From Cheilinus undulatus (taxonomy: Eukaryota; Chordata; Actinopteri; Labriformes; Labridae): 64,000 nt of DNA. The position numbers were made by a program, and so were the translations under genes. The stretch lies in the NCBI RefSeq assembly GCF_018320785.1, contig NC_054867.1, positions 33,297,855 through 33,361,854 of the forward strand, in the 5' to 3' direction. Shown one piece after another: positions 49,951 through 61,067 of the stretch. Position 1 is the first letter of the stretch, and each line of letters opens with the position of its first letter. The notes under the pieces were generated by a model. The model was not told the DNA's origin. It saw only the letters and a program-made list of their open reading frames with translations, and did not search any database.

Positions 49951-51274
49951 AAGACATTCTCAGGTGATCAATTGTTATCAATTTTATTCTAATTATTTAT
50001 TTATTTAGTTTAATTGTTTTTCTGCTTACTTTGCTTTCATCAAACCTCTGTATGTCTGTTTCAATATTTTTTTGTTTCCTTATTGTTGTAAATGTTGAAT
50101 TCTTAGAAAATTCTTATATGGAAATAAAAAAACTTAGTTGAAAGGGTAGCACTGCTGTAGCTTATAAACTGTGGAGCTGGTCAGGGGCTAAAATTAATGC
50201 TGATGCCTATTGGGAGATGTACAAAAACATCTGCCCTGCTGAGAGAAGCTTTGGTGTGGCTCTTTGCGCTTGTTTCAAGAAAGAAATGTGGTCCCAGTAC
50301 AGATTAAACTGTCACTTAAGCTAACTCCAGGCTTAATGCCCCACCAGCAGCAGCCACTTGTACCCTCAGTTGGTGGGTGGTGTTGTAAGGTGGATGGCAA
50401 GGTTGCGCCACCAGTTGGAACACTTTCTTCTTCCTTACAGCGCCTCCAGCACCTCTGCATCTCCTAATCATAAACAATAGCTAGGAAGATCTCCACCTCC
50501 GAGGTTGCCTGTACTGACGTTGTCGACTGAAATATATTCCTGATAATACTCAGCATCTGAAATCCACAGGTTCTGTGTTTGTGTTTCTCTGTTGGAGTAA
50601 ATAAACTTTTGACCAACTGAAGTGCGTCTATTGTGTGTCTGTTGTGCTCCATGTACTGTTTAGGGATGGATAGGTAAGCCTGACACACCTAGGGTTCCAA
50701 AAAAGGAGGATTGTACTGGTCAGTTTCTGAATTTTGATAATGGAAACGCAAATAAACTGTGTCGTACCAAAATTAAGCAGCCTGCTGGGTGGAAGCAACC
50801 TAAAGGAGGCTGGCAAATCCATCTGCTTCGAAAGGTTATCGCCTTTGGCCACTCAGAGCCTCATATTGAACCTAATGAGGATTTTGTCTGTATTTTATCT
50901 AAGAAAGTGATGCATGTCAGACATAGTAAGTGATTTTTTTTCAAGTAATTGGTGCAAAATAGAAATTTGATATGCTTGCCTGTCAAAGCAGGTTGCTGGT
51001 TAGCTCTTTTAATTAGCTGGCTAAATTATGCCACATGTCAACACGTTTGGATGTTGCTCCTCCTCATATTGCAAATAGACAAAGCAAAATTACATAAACG
51101 ATTTCATACACCTTTTTTATGTTATTTATTTATTTGTCTTATCGTGTTACCAACACAAACCCATTGATATAATAAAACTAGCAGAACCACTACACTGACT
51201 CTGAGCTTCCTGAATAGATGGGCGCGGGGGGGGGTATCCTTGATTGAGCTACGCTCGGCTGAGACTCATCCAAA
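49951..51274. other. gpx1-brk1 spacer
   Basis: No exon found. The parts at 50140-50640 and 50690-50860 look like decayed repeats from their composition and an AATAAA near 50600, but I cannot assign a family. The brk1 promoter should lie at the right edge, where a CGCGGGGGGGG run occurs at 51222. Confidence 0.4.
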
Positions 51275-52141
51275 ATGGCTGGCCAGGAAGATCCAGTGCA
51301 AAGAGAGATCCACCAAGATTGGGCGAATCGAGAGTATATAGAAGTGATTACAAGCAGCATCAAAAAAATCGCCGACTTTCTTAACTCCTTTGGTAAGTAG
51401 TCTGCAACCAACTGTGGGAAAAAAGCCTCCATGTACGTGGCGTTTTATGAAGATGGCGAGATCAAGCTAGTTGGGCTAGCCTCTCTGCTGTTGCTAGCAT
51501 TTATGTTGACGATACGAATGACCACTCCCAGTTAGCATTTTGCCCCATCGTTAGCTGACAGTTTGCCGACGTTGTCTGGTAAACGTGTTATGTCAATTTT
51601 GTGTCAAGTTACCTAATTTTAAATTTCGCTCGTCTGAAGCCTAAGTAGTGTCAAAACATTGCGCTAAAGGCAGGATTTAAATGCCAACGTTGCTAATATC
51701 AATGCTAATGCTAACGCTGGTCTGCCCGACTGTAATGAACGATTTAATCTGTGTAGTATAACTACAGGATTTAAACGATGCCCTCTTTATAAATGGGTAT
51801 GACAAGGTATGGACTGTAGGTTTGTTTCAGTCGGAGTTTAGTCCTTGTTATTGGTAGCATCGACAAGTTAACCTAATTTAAATGTGACTGTAATTTGTAT
51901 CAACCTTACTGTAAGGTCTATTATTATTTATCATTTCCAGATATGTCGTGTCGATCCCGTTTGGCCACCCTCAATGAGAAGCTGACGGCTTTAGAGAGGA
52001 GGATTGAATACATTGAGGCGAGAGTAAGTGATCTACATTGTGATTTAATCTTTCAAATTCTTATAAAGAGTTATGAACATTTTATTTGATTATCCGTGTT
52101 ATATCTTTTACAGGTGACAAAAGGAGAGACATTGACCTAAA
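51275..52141 (+). CDS. brk1: brk1, BRICK1/HSPC300 subunit of the WAVE complex, three exons
   Basis: Role: smallest subunit of the pentameric WAVE regulatory complex, which relays Rac signals to Arp2/3 actin nucleation at the cell cortex. Exons: 51275-51392 ([20 protein letters not shown] onward to ADFLNSF; donor GTAAGT), 51941-52023 ([20 protein letters not shown] onward to EAR; acceptor TTTCCAG, donor GTAAGT) and 52115-52141 (VTKGETLT, stop TAA). Together they give exactly 75 residues, the length of the vertebrate protein. As recalled, the sequence is nearly identical to the human one. The product is almost wholly alpha-helical: the stretch from residue about 40 ([18 protein letters not shown]) is the coiled coil that packs with WAVE and ABI. 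It lies between gpx1 and rbm5 on the same strand. AATAAA at 52612 is the probable poly(A) signal. Nothing in it looks damaged. Confidence 0.98.
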
Positions 52142-52611
52142 ACTCATCATGGACAGATAAAGCATCCCAGAGCGACCTTCCCATCCCCTTTCCTGAATTT
52201 TTGAAATTTGTGTGATGGACTCCACTTTCCATTTTTTGGGACCCCGTGGACCATTTTTATATTATATGGCTGAGGTTTTTTTTGTTGTTGTTTTCCCTCA
52301 TTATGCATTTGTAAAGGGATATGAAGATCTGTCTTGGGTCTCTCACTGACTCCAGAAGAATCACTGTTACAAAACATATTAACCTTCTGAAGTAATTGTT
52401 TCTAAACATATGCTGGAGCTCAATTACAGAACTGATATCAGCACATCCTGTTGACCATCTGTGTTGTACACAGTGTCATTACCACTTCAGAGATTTATGA
52501 AAGGAGAACATCCTTGTGTGCCAAGTTAAACAAGTTATTGTGTAGTCATCTTTGTTAAGCACCTGCTTGTACAGTGAACTATTGGGTGATGTTTCAGGAT
52601 TTAAATACTGT

Positions 52612-52617
52612 AATAAA
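52612..52617 (+). other. brk1 poly(A) signal
   Basis: AATAAA about 470 nt after the brk1 stop codon, in the usual range for a short vertebrate 3' UTR. No nearer canonical hexamer was noticed. Confidence 0.65.
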
Positions 52618-54094
52618 TGATAAACAATGATTTTGTTCCATGTTTATCTTATTTGGTTATTGAAATTCATCAGGCCAATAATTTACTGCTAGTAGCTCTT
52701 AATATTTTCAGACTTATATGTAATTTTTGGACTAAGGCAGAAATGAAGACGGATAGAAAAAAAATCCATAAACATACACATAGGTACATGAGCAGTTACA
52801 TAAGTTGGACAACTAACTATATATTACACAATACATTTTACAGGTAAATTAAAAACTTGTGACAGAAATGGCTACTAAGATAAAAATTAACTGACCAATG
52901 ATAATGAATTTAAAAAAGCTATATAAAGGAATGCTTTATGAACTCAATGAAAAGTTTGTTTGAGGTGCTGTTTGAAAAAGGGATTCATGGCTGGATGAAA
53001 CAAGAAAAAACTAGCCATCTTGACGCTGAAATGCATCAAAGTGTGTCTCTTAGGTCAAAAGGAAATAATGCCATGCCAAATAAAGGCATTTTAATTTTTG
53101 AAGAGACTGCTTTGTAGTTTTTTTTTTTTTTTCTTGTTTATTCAGTTATAATAAAGAATGCAACTGTAGAGATAGATTAGTGGTACACTGTCATTGACTC
53201 AGGAACACCATTAAATGTATACTAATATGACATAAAATGCAAATGAGAGAACATTTTAAAAGCTATCTTGCAGTAGGCATACTGCACTGAAATGGGTTAA
53301 TTTTTTAAAAATAATTTGCCTTACCATAGGACGTGTATTCTTAAAAGTCATTCAATCAAAAGAAATTAGCCCCTCATTTTGGTTTTACAAAACCAAAGCA
53401 ATTTGACATACTTTACTGCATAATGTTCCCTGCACAGTGAGATTACTTCAGATTACCCAGTTATATTCTATATGTATTTGTTCAAATTATGTTGGTAAGA
53501 GTCTGGGAATTGCGTTTGATAACGGTTGCCACCATCTCTTACTTCTAGTGTTATTATTTGTGTGCTCCTGACAGTAAAGGATCAATAGCTAATGTGAAAC
53601 CAGAAAGAGGAACTGAAATAAGACAGAAGCACAAATTCAGGCATGGGCGTTATAGTAATTTTGTTGAGTCGACAGTGGGTTGCACTGTACTATGAGAATT
53701 TTCAAATCAATCAATCAATGCTATTTAAATCACTAATGTTAAGAAAACGTCATATATTACAACTAGGGCTGTATTATATCCATGGGTTTAATTACCACAG
53801 TAAAATGGCCGAATCGAGAAAAGGTGACATTTTCCCTGAGTTTCGTCTTTCAGGCACTGTGTCAATCTCTGCTTACATTACCAAATTATGGTCATGTACG
53901 CCCCCTTCACGAACATTTACAAACAGGCAATACTAAAAATCATCGATTTCGGCTAAACCCAACTCCCACCCTTCTTTAATGTGGCCCATAAGTTTACGTA
54001 TTTTCAATAACAAAAACCTTTTTGACAGCCAACGAGACAAAGAGCCGGCAAGATTAGTTTGCCTGTGAGGCAACATCGGGGAACAATTAACCCA
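52618..54094. other. brk1-rbm5 spacer
   Basis: AT-rich, with a 15-base T run near 53118. The overlapping frames at 53643-53979 lack coding features. Confidence 0.45.
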
Positions 54095-54141
54095 TCTCCC
54101 ACAATGCATCGGGTTCTTCACCATTGCATCTTGGGACGAAG
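54095..54141 (+). promoter_or_regulatory. rbm5 promoter with paired ZNF143/STAF-like sites
   Basis: TCTCCCACAATGCATCGGG at 54095-54113 fits the ZNF143 (STAF) consensus built on CCCRNMATSCMYYG at every core position. A second, weaker match lies on the minus strand at about 54123-54138 (CCCAAGATGCAATGG read in reverse). The pair sits about 150-170 bp upstream of the donor of the non-coding first rbm5 exon (54264), in line with ZNF143 placement close to housekeeping transcription starts. The consensus is from memory; binding was not tested. Confidence 0.6.
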
Positions 54142-54528
54142 AAGGTCTCGTCGTAGTGTTGTGAAAAGTCCTTGGACGTGAGATGAATATTCCGTCGAAC
54201 AATTTTTCATTTACTATTTTGAAAAACTTCTAGTGGGCAATAACACTGTAATTAAACTATTCAGGTGAGTAACTGGCAATAACACCGAAGAATTAAACGA
54301 CATCATAGCTGTCCATTTGCGCTATACGTTTAGTTGTTAGTCATGTCGGTTTGTCGACGTTAGACCCAGTCGATGTTATGGTTCTTGAGCTAATTTTAAC
54401 CATTTTGACGAAGTGTTTACGTTACCGGTGCGTATTTTGTAATTATGTCAAACTAATAAGTACATATATACAATTTAAAATCTGAACCTTTGTGTTTTGC
54501 AGAAGTCGTTTGTGTCCGGTCAGGAGAA

Positions 54529-57500
54529 ATGGGAGCCGATAAAAGGTGAGTAACGTCTAGCGCCAATGTTAGGTTAGCGCCATTATCCGCTGTAGGAGTG
54601 GCTAGCTCGTTTTTTTTTTCATTATCAATGGGGACGACAGTCGTAAAGTACTACTTTTATTTAATAATTCAGCCGTATTTGGATAGTTGTGCATTGAATG
54701 TCTTTAAAATGCTGTGCGATATGTCTTTTTGCAATGCAAAATGCACAACCTACATATAATCTTGGAAAAACTATATTACTAACGAGATAGTGCCAAAACT
54801 ATAGCAAGACAATGATGACATTAAGAAAGGTACACATCTGCTTAAAGACAGCAGTAAGTTTGGAAGATGCAAAGTAACTCAAGTATCCAACATTATACGA
54901 AGGATCAAGAATGCCAGCTACAAGACAGGCAGCTCGTTAAGACTACCGGCAAACTAAATAAACATCATTATTGACTTTAATACTTAATGGCTTAATTGCA
55001 ACATTGGTAACATCTGTAACTGTGTCTCATGAATTTAACAACAAAAAGCACATTAAAAGGTATATCATGTTAGGTGGTCTTTTTATGCAAGTAAACCAAG
55101 AACATACAGTGTTAAAAACGTGTATTGTTTTCATTAATGTTTTAATATATGTTTTAGCCAGAAGTAATAATGCTAGATAGATCTGAGTAATTAAGTGTAA
55201 ATTTTGGATTGCTACAGTTGAAACAATGCCTTTGTCTGAGAGAATTGTTTTTATAATTTAATTTTTTTTTTTTTTTGTCTGAGTGTATGCATTTTGTTTG
55301 ACATTATGAAAGTAAACTTGTTTACCTTAGAATCATAACAACATTAAGACATTGATACAGTTAGTAAGCAAAATGCTGAATTCTGACTTTGGCTTTAATT
55401 GTCTTCCTCAATAGGATTAGTCGTACAGAACGCAGCGGTAGGTATGGCTCAGAGCAGCCGCGTGATGAATCTGAATGGCGTGAGAGGCGTGAGCGGGACC
55501 AGGAGCGTGATCACAGCATGCGCCGCTGGGGTGAAGAGAGACGTAGTGATCGCTTTGAAGGAGAACGACGAGGTTCAAGAGACAGTCCAGAGGTAGTTAT
55601 ACCTATAATAAATTACTTGTCAATTCATAAGTAAAATCGATGTGTGAGTGATTATACCTACAAACTGATGTACTCAACTACTTTTCTTGAAGCAACGAGA
55701 AAGAAAACGCCGTAACAGTGATCGGTCAGAAGATGGTTATCATTCAGATGGTGACTACCCAGAGCAAGACTACAGAAGAGAGCCTGGGGAGGAGAAGAAG
55801 AGCAAGACTATCATGCTCTGGGGGCTGTCGCCACATGTCACAGAGGATGATGTAAGCTTATTTTAATTTGATTGTAATTCTGTTCCTCACCCATTCTGTC
55901 TGATGAAATGCTCTAACAGGATTTTAATTATCGTCCCATCTTCTCTCTGATTTTTAGATTTGTTTTGCCATTGACCAATTAGAGGGGCCTCAGCCGGTGG
56001 ATGTCAGGCTGATGAAGAAGAAAACAGGTGAGAACCAGATACCAGACGGATCCCAGCCTCCCCCAGTCTTTGACCATAGGGCCAATCTGCTTCCATTAGG
56101 ACCCATTTCCCATAGCAGCTACCAGAAAATTGTATCAAGTTACTTGAATAGGATGTAAAACTGTGATTTAGGGATTATAAATTCCCTCTGTTGTGGTGCA
56201 TTTATAGGTAAGTATGAACAGTAATAACTGTTTTAAGAAAACCAGTCTGCAGACACACTTTGTTATTAAGTGTGGTTCAATAATTCAGCAGAATTGTTTG
56301 CTATGGTAAAACTCCTTTGGAGTGGCCCATTTTGTACCAAACAGGGCCTGGGTCGTGAAGCAGTTTGTGGAAGAGTTTGAATACTATGCCCATGGACTCT
56401 TAACTAACACGCCTCCCGTCTATATTTGAATGCTGTCTCTAGGTATAAGCCGTGGTTTCGCCTTCGTGGACTTTTATCACTTGCAAGATGCTACCCGATG
56501 GATGGAGACCAATCAGGTTGCTTCACAATCGCCAAGTCTAGTTTTAATCTTGGGGATCTGAAAAAATAACCTAAAAGGCAACCAAAGTGAAACTAATAAG
56601 TAAAGTGGAAAACCTCACAGATCTTAAAGAAAAACATCGAGGTGTTTGCCAGTGAGCAAAAAAAGATTTGTATGATCATATTTCAGATTTTTGTAACTAT
56701 GATGTTGTATAGTTAGATGTTACTAAATAGCATCAGAGCTGCAGATTTTATATATTGTGAGGTTATCTCCATAAGGATTTTGAATTTAAGATAATGAACA
56801 CATCTTTACCTTGCTGATAGAGGCATTATCCATGATACCGTAGTGGCTGAATGCAAGCTCAGACTTTCCCTTTTTAGTTTACCCCTCATTAGAAAATGTA
56901 AAATATTGTTTTGTTTTGGTTTTTTTTTTTTATGTTTGTTTGTTTTGTTCAGCTTTCAAAGAAATGTCTCTTAGGGTCACACTGTACACTTTGCTCCAGC
57001 TCAGTCTGGGCACTCGGGTCCCAAACACCTAAAAAATACCCTCCATACATCATGCTCACATATACATCATGTGCCTGTCTTGTCTTTAACACAAAGGCTA
57101 TCTGTTGGGGGTCCCTCTCCCCCATCTCTCCCTTCCAACTCTGCTTGTTCTGTTGATAAAAATGAAAGCTTCCAGAATTTTTGAGTAATTTTTTTTGTCT
57201 TCTTGCAGAAACGCCTGACCATCCAAGGCAAAACTGTGGACATGCACTACAGCCACCCCAGAAACAAATATGAAGATTGGCTGTGCAACACTGTAAGTTA
57301 ATCATCTGTCTTGGTTTCATGCTTCCACTGAACACCTCACACATACATTCAGGTATTTTAATTCCTGTCAGCATAATTTGTTGTACACTGAAGTTGAATA
57401 AGCGGTAAAGGTTAGGTTGTATGTTGGGTAAGTATGGTATGCTGCACCAATATAGATTGCCTGTTTACTGAGGCAGCTCTGTTCAGGGGTTAAGTAGGTG

Positions 57501-58546
57501 TATAATAAAAATGATGTGAACGGTTACTTGCAGTGTGGCCTGTACAATTTCCGGAGGAGGCTGAAGTGCTTCAGGTGTGGAGCAGCCAAAGCTGGTAAGT
57601 AGTTAAATCAACAAGAGGCCACTGACTGCAGACATCCGGGCTGCTTGGATGCAACACACAATTTTTGTGTTGTGTTGTGTTGTTTTACTCTGATATAGGA
57701 AAAGTGCATAGATGGGAATCAACATTAATCTAATTCACATTACCTGATGACATAAAATGGGGAGAAAACACAGTAGACATAAGAAGTGAATGAAGTAGGC
57801 TGTGATATAAGCTATTTACTGGTACTGAAAAGAAATTCAATAGCCATCAATTATACATTTTTTCCGGGTTTTGTGAGGGTCATGTTAATGCACCTCTCAC
57901 GTCTCTGTTGTTCTCTCAACAGAAAATGAAACGAGCAGTAATCCTGGAGCTTCTGAAATTCAGCCAACTGCAGACTTCTATGGCGACAGTAAGAACCAGA
58001 TTTCTTTAGGCAGCAGTGCTCCTTTTACTTTTTTTTTGTTTTTTTTTTTTTTTCTTTTTATAAATTTGTTTATTGTTTGCCTTGTACAGCAATCATCCTA
58101 CGAAATATTGCTCCTCTGACCACTGTGGAAGCCATCATGACAGCCCTGGCTCCATATGCCAATCTTTCATCTAACAACATTCGCCTCATCAAAGACAAGC
58201 AGACAGGCCAGAATAGAGGCTTTGCCTTTGTACAGCTCTCCTCTCCTCTGGTAAGACTTTGTTAAACATACAAAGATAGTCAAACATGATGTACTACATG
58301 CACTACATAAAAACATCCTCATGTCTGTCAACCCCCTTTTATTTATCTTTCAGTATTTCCAGTCTTAAACCTTCTCGTCTTCAGTTGTATCTCCACATTA
58401 ATTCCTGTGTCTGACTTACTGTTTATTTTGGTTTTGTTTTTTTAAGGAGGCCTCCCAGCTTTTAACCATCTTACAAGGACTTCAGCCGCCTCTTAAACTA
58501 GATGGAAAAACCATCGGAGTGGATTATGCTAAGAGTGCTAGAAAGT

Positions 58547-58595
<49 letters not shown>

Positions 58596-60800
58596 AAATT
58601 TCCCTATAGAGAAGAGAAAACCTGCCACATGGGAGTTAAAGCTCCAAATCTTGTGCAAAAACTCACCCTGTGCCTCTTCTTCAGGGACCTTATACTGCCT
58701 GACGGCAATCGTGTCAGTGCCTTCTCTGTGGCTAGCACAGCCATTGCTGCTGCCCAGTGGTCCTCAAGTCAGGTAAATATTTTTTGTAAAACCTCCCATC
58801 ATACAGATATCATGTACAAGTGAAAATGGAGCAGGCTCATAACCTATATTTTACATTTACAGCCACAGCAGAGCTCAGAGGGAATGTCAGAGTACAGCTA
58901 CCTGCAAGAGGGCTACACGCCCATGTCTCAGGTTAGTAGAAGATCTGAAGCAGTAAGAGTTAACTTGAGAGCGGATCGTCTCTAATAATTCTTCTTTGGG
59001 ATATTTAATAGCTAAACACTGCTCTCTGGCCACATCTAGTGGCAGCAGCAGTCATTAGCACACTTTTATCAAGGAAATTTTATGTTGATTTTATTCTACT
59101 TTGTCAAGCTTACAGTTGCAATGATAAGCTATAAGGATGTAACAGTGGTCTATATCATAGCAGTCCATTACTCTAAAACCCACACCAAAAAGTTGCTCTG
59201 GTATGTTAGACACAATCTTTTTTTGTGGAGTCCCCTGGAGAGAAAAATAATTAAAATTTTCTCTGTTTTTCCATTGCATTCATCAAAGTCTACAATTTAC
59301 AGCATCTCTGTTTTTCCTACCTCTGCCAGTCACATCTCATCTTTAATTGTGGAGTCTTTTAAGTTTATTGAACAATAGCCAATAACATATTCTTTAAATG
59401 CAGGATTGTGTCCAAATAAGGGGGAGAAAATTTCTTAGATAAGTGGCACCACCAGCCTGGTCAGTGTCACTATCTCCACGTCGGCTTGCATGCAGTTTGA
59501 TGTGGAGGCAATAGCAGTGAAGAAACCAGCTCTTCATATCATAGAAGTAATGCTGGATAATGACATTGATCATAATAACTATTATTATGACAGATATGTA
59601 GAATTAAAAATAAATATGTTAAAATACAAATATCTTAAACAATGATATGTAAGATATTATTTAAAAAATTAAATGAGTGTCAGAGTAATTGTTTGATCTG
59701 AATTATCCAGCTGCAGTTGTCTGAAATGGAAATTCAATTTGTTGCCCAGCTCCACATTGTAGTGTACTGTTGTGATGATTGTAGTGTACACTGGCAGACA
59801 GTTTTTTAAATGACAAAAAACTGGTATCAAAAGGGTATAAAATCACCAGATCTGTGGTGAATGTTGAGTCAGAAATACAGATTTCTGTAACTCATCAGGA
59901 ACAAAATTGACTTATGTAAAGCAATCAAATCATTGTTTCACTGACTGGTTTATTTTTCAATAGGACTACCAGAGCTACTACCAGCAAGGGGCAACAGCCA
60001 GCACCTCTCAGGGAAATGGGATTCTAGGAGGTATGAGATGCTTTCCTACCTTTATAGATTTTCATGTAGTTATTACCTGTTAATTGTGTTTTTTTTTTTT
60101 TTGGGGTGTCCTGTTTTCTTATTGACAGATGAGTTTAGTTTTGTTACCTTACATTGTTTTGATGGCTAAGTTTCTGCAGTCTTCGTCATAAGAGTCCTGT
60201 GATGTTGATAAGACAGGGCACTGCAACATCACATGACTCTTCTTACGAAAACCGCAGTAAAAACAGTCTGTATATTCTTATACCTTCCTGGTTTTAGAAT
60301 ACTGTAGTAGTTAAGTCAAAAATCCCCATAAGACCTAAAAAGCTCAAAGTGACCTCTGCGTCATAAACAGTGTAACTCACCAGAGCTTTTGTTGTTGTTT
60401 TGTTTTGTGTGTGTGTGTGTGTGTGTGTGGGTGTGTGTGTGTGTGTCTATCAGCGGCCCCAGGTGTGAAGATCGTTCCAGCTGCAGCTGGGGTGGTCATC
60501 TCACAGAGTGCACAGGTCTACCAACCACATATAATTGTGCAACCTGCTGTTCAGGTAAAACATGTTTTTATTCATTCTGCAATTGACCTGCAACTCACTG
60601 AATATATTATCATTCTCCAAATAACCATTACATTAAATTAAAGGCTTTGCCACTTGCCCAGCAACTGGAGGTGAAACCCCACACGGGACATCTGTCAAGC
60701 ATGGAAGCTGTGTCGATGCCAGTTGCCTCCATAGCTGCTGCCACGGTTACCACTGCTGGTACACTCGCAGCCTCACAACAGACAGCTGACGCCAGCACTG
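54529..60800 (+). CDS. rbm5: rbm5, RNA-binding motif protein 5; 14 coding exons, 3' part beyond window
   Basis: Role: nuclear splicing regulator and tumour suppressor (LUCA15) that controls exon choice in apoptosis genes. Coding exons: 54529-54545, 55415-55592, 55693-55851, 55958-56027, 56443-56516, 57209-57292, 57534-57594, 57923-57988, 58090-58250, 58447-58544, 58685-58772, 58863-58931, 59964-60030, 60454-60554, plus 60644-60800. The reading frame stays open through all joins (483 codons). The ATG lies in an exon starting at 54503; a non-coding exon probably ends at 54264. Domains: MGADKR and an RS/acidic start (1-100); RRM1 about 103-183 with RNP2 TIMLWGL and RNP1 RGFAFVDF; RanBP2 zinc finger with Cys192, 195, 206 and 209; RRM2 from about 237 with IILRNI and NRGFAFVQL; then [14 protein letters not shown] and a Gln/Ala/Tyr-rich linker. 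The zinc finger and the spacing to RRM2 fit RBM5 rather than RBM10 or RBM6. OCRE, C2H2 and G-patch exons lie past 64000. The first 17 coding bases plus 14 further segments make 15 pieces; 14 carry whole codons. Confidence 0.95.
58550..58590 (+). repeat. 41-base poly(T) immediately after an rbm5 5' splice site
   Basis: The donor of the exon ending at 58544 is GTGAGT and is followed without a break by T (41 in all). The intron is only 140 bp, so the tract takes up nearly a third of it. Confidence 0.9.
60174..60257 (+). other. Long intronic hairpin in rbm5
   Basis: Arms 60174-60207 and 60224-60257 (34 nt each) pair at 29 positions around a 16-nt loop. The inner 7 bp (GATGTTG/CAACATC) and AGAGTC/GACTCT are uninterrupted. 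Size is that of a microRNA precursor or a tiny inverted-repeat transposon. It lies between the exons ending at 60030 and starting at 60454. Confidence 0.6.
60406..60446 (+). repeat. (GT)n microsatellite next to an rbm5 3' splice site
   Basis: About 20 GT units broken by one GGG ending 7 bp before the CAG acceptor at 60451-60453. It takes the place where a pyrimidine tract would normally be. Confidence 0.9.
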
Positions 60801-61067
60801 GTATGAGCACACAATATTCCTTAAAGCTTGTGCTGTTGAAGTGTGATGCACACAAAGAAGGAAGCCTTAAGGTCACATCCATAGTTGTTACACTATAGTG
60901 TTGGATCAAGTTGAGCCTGCACTTTAAGATGGATACTGATATTTGTTTTTAGTCAACAAGCCATACACTGATTTAAACAGGTTTATTCACATGAAACTGG
61001 CAATGAATATAGTTTGATATTAATGATCAAATATATTGGGTCATGTAGTTAAGGTTGCTGCTGGAGC

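Noticed and set aside
50140-50640. Possible solo LTR
   Set aside because: An AATAAA-containing stretch looked LTR-like, but no TG...CA ends or target duplication could be shown.
54780-54960. Possible transposase N-terminus in rbm5 intron 1
   Set aside because: The sequence looks repeat-like, but no frame gave a helix-turn-helix pattern and no terminal repeats were found.
56949-57374. 141-codon minus-strand frame
   Set aside because: Antisense across an rbm5 exon and introns; no family resemblance.
60389-60641. Val/Cys-rich frames
   Set aside because: Created by the GT repeat and the wrong frame of an rbm5 exon.
54529-60800. rbm10 or rbm6 instead of rbm5
   Set aside because: RBM10 has a longer spacer between zinc finger and RRM2 and different finger residues; RBM6 lacks this N-terminal layout. 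The MGADKR start and SARKDL...[12 protein letters not shown] stretch fit RBM5.
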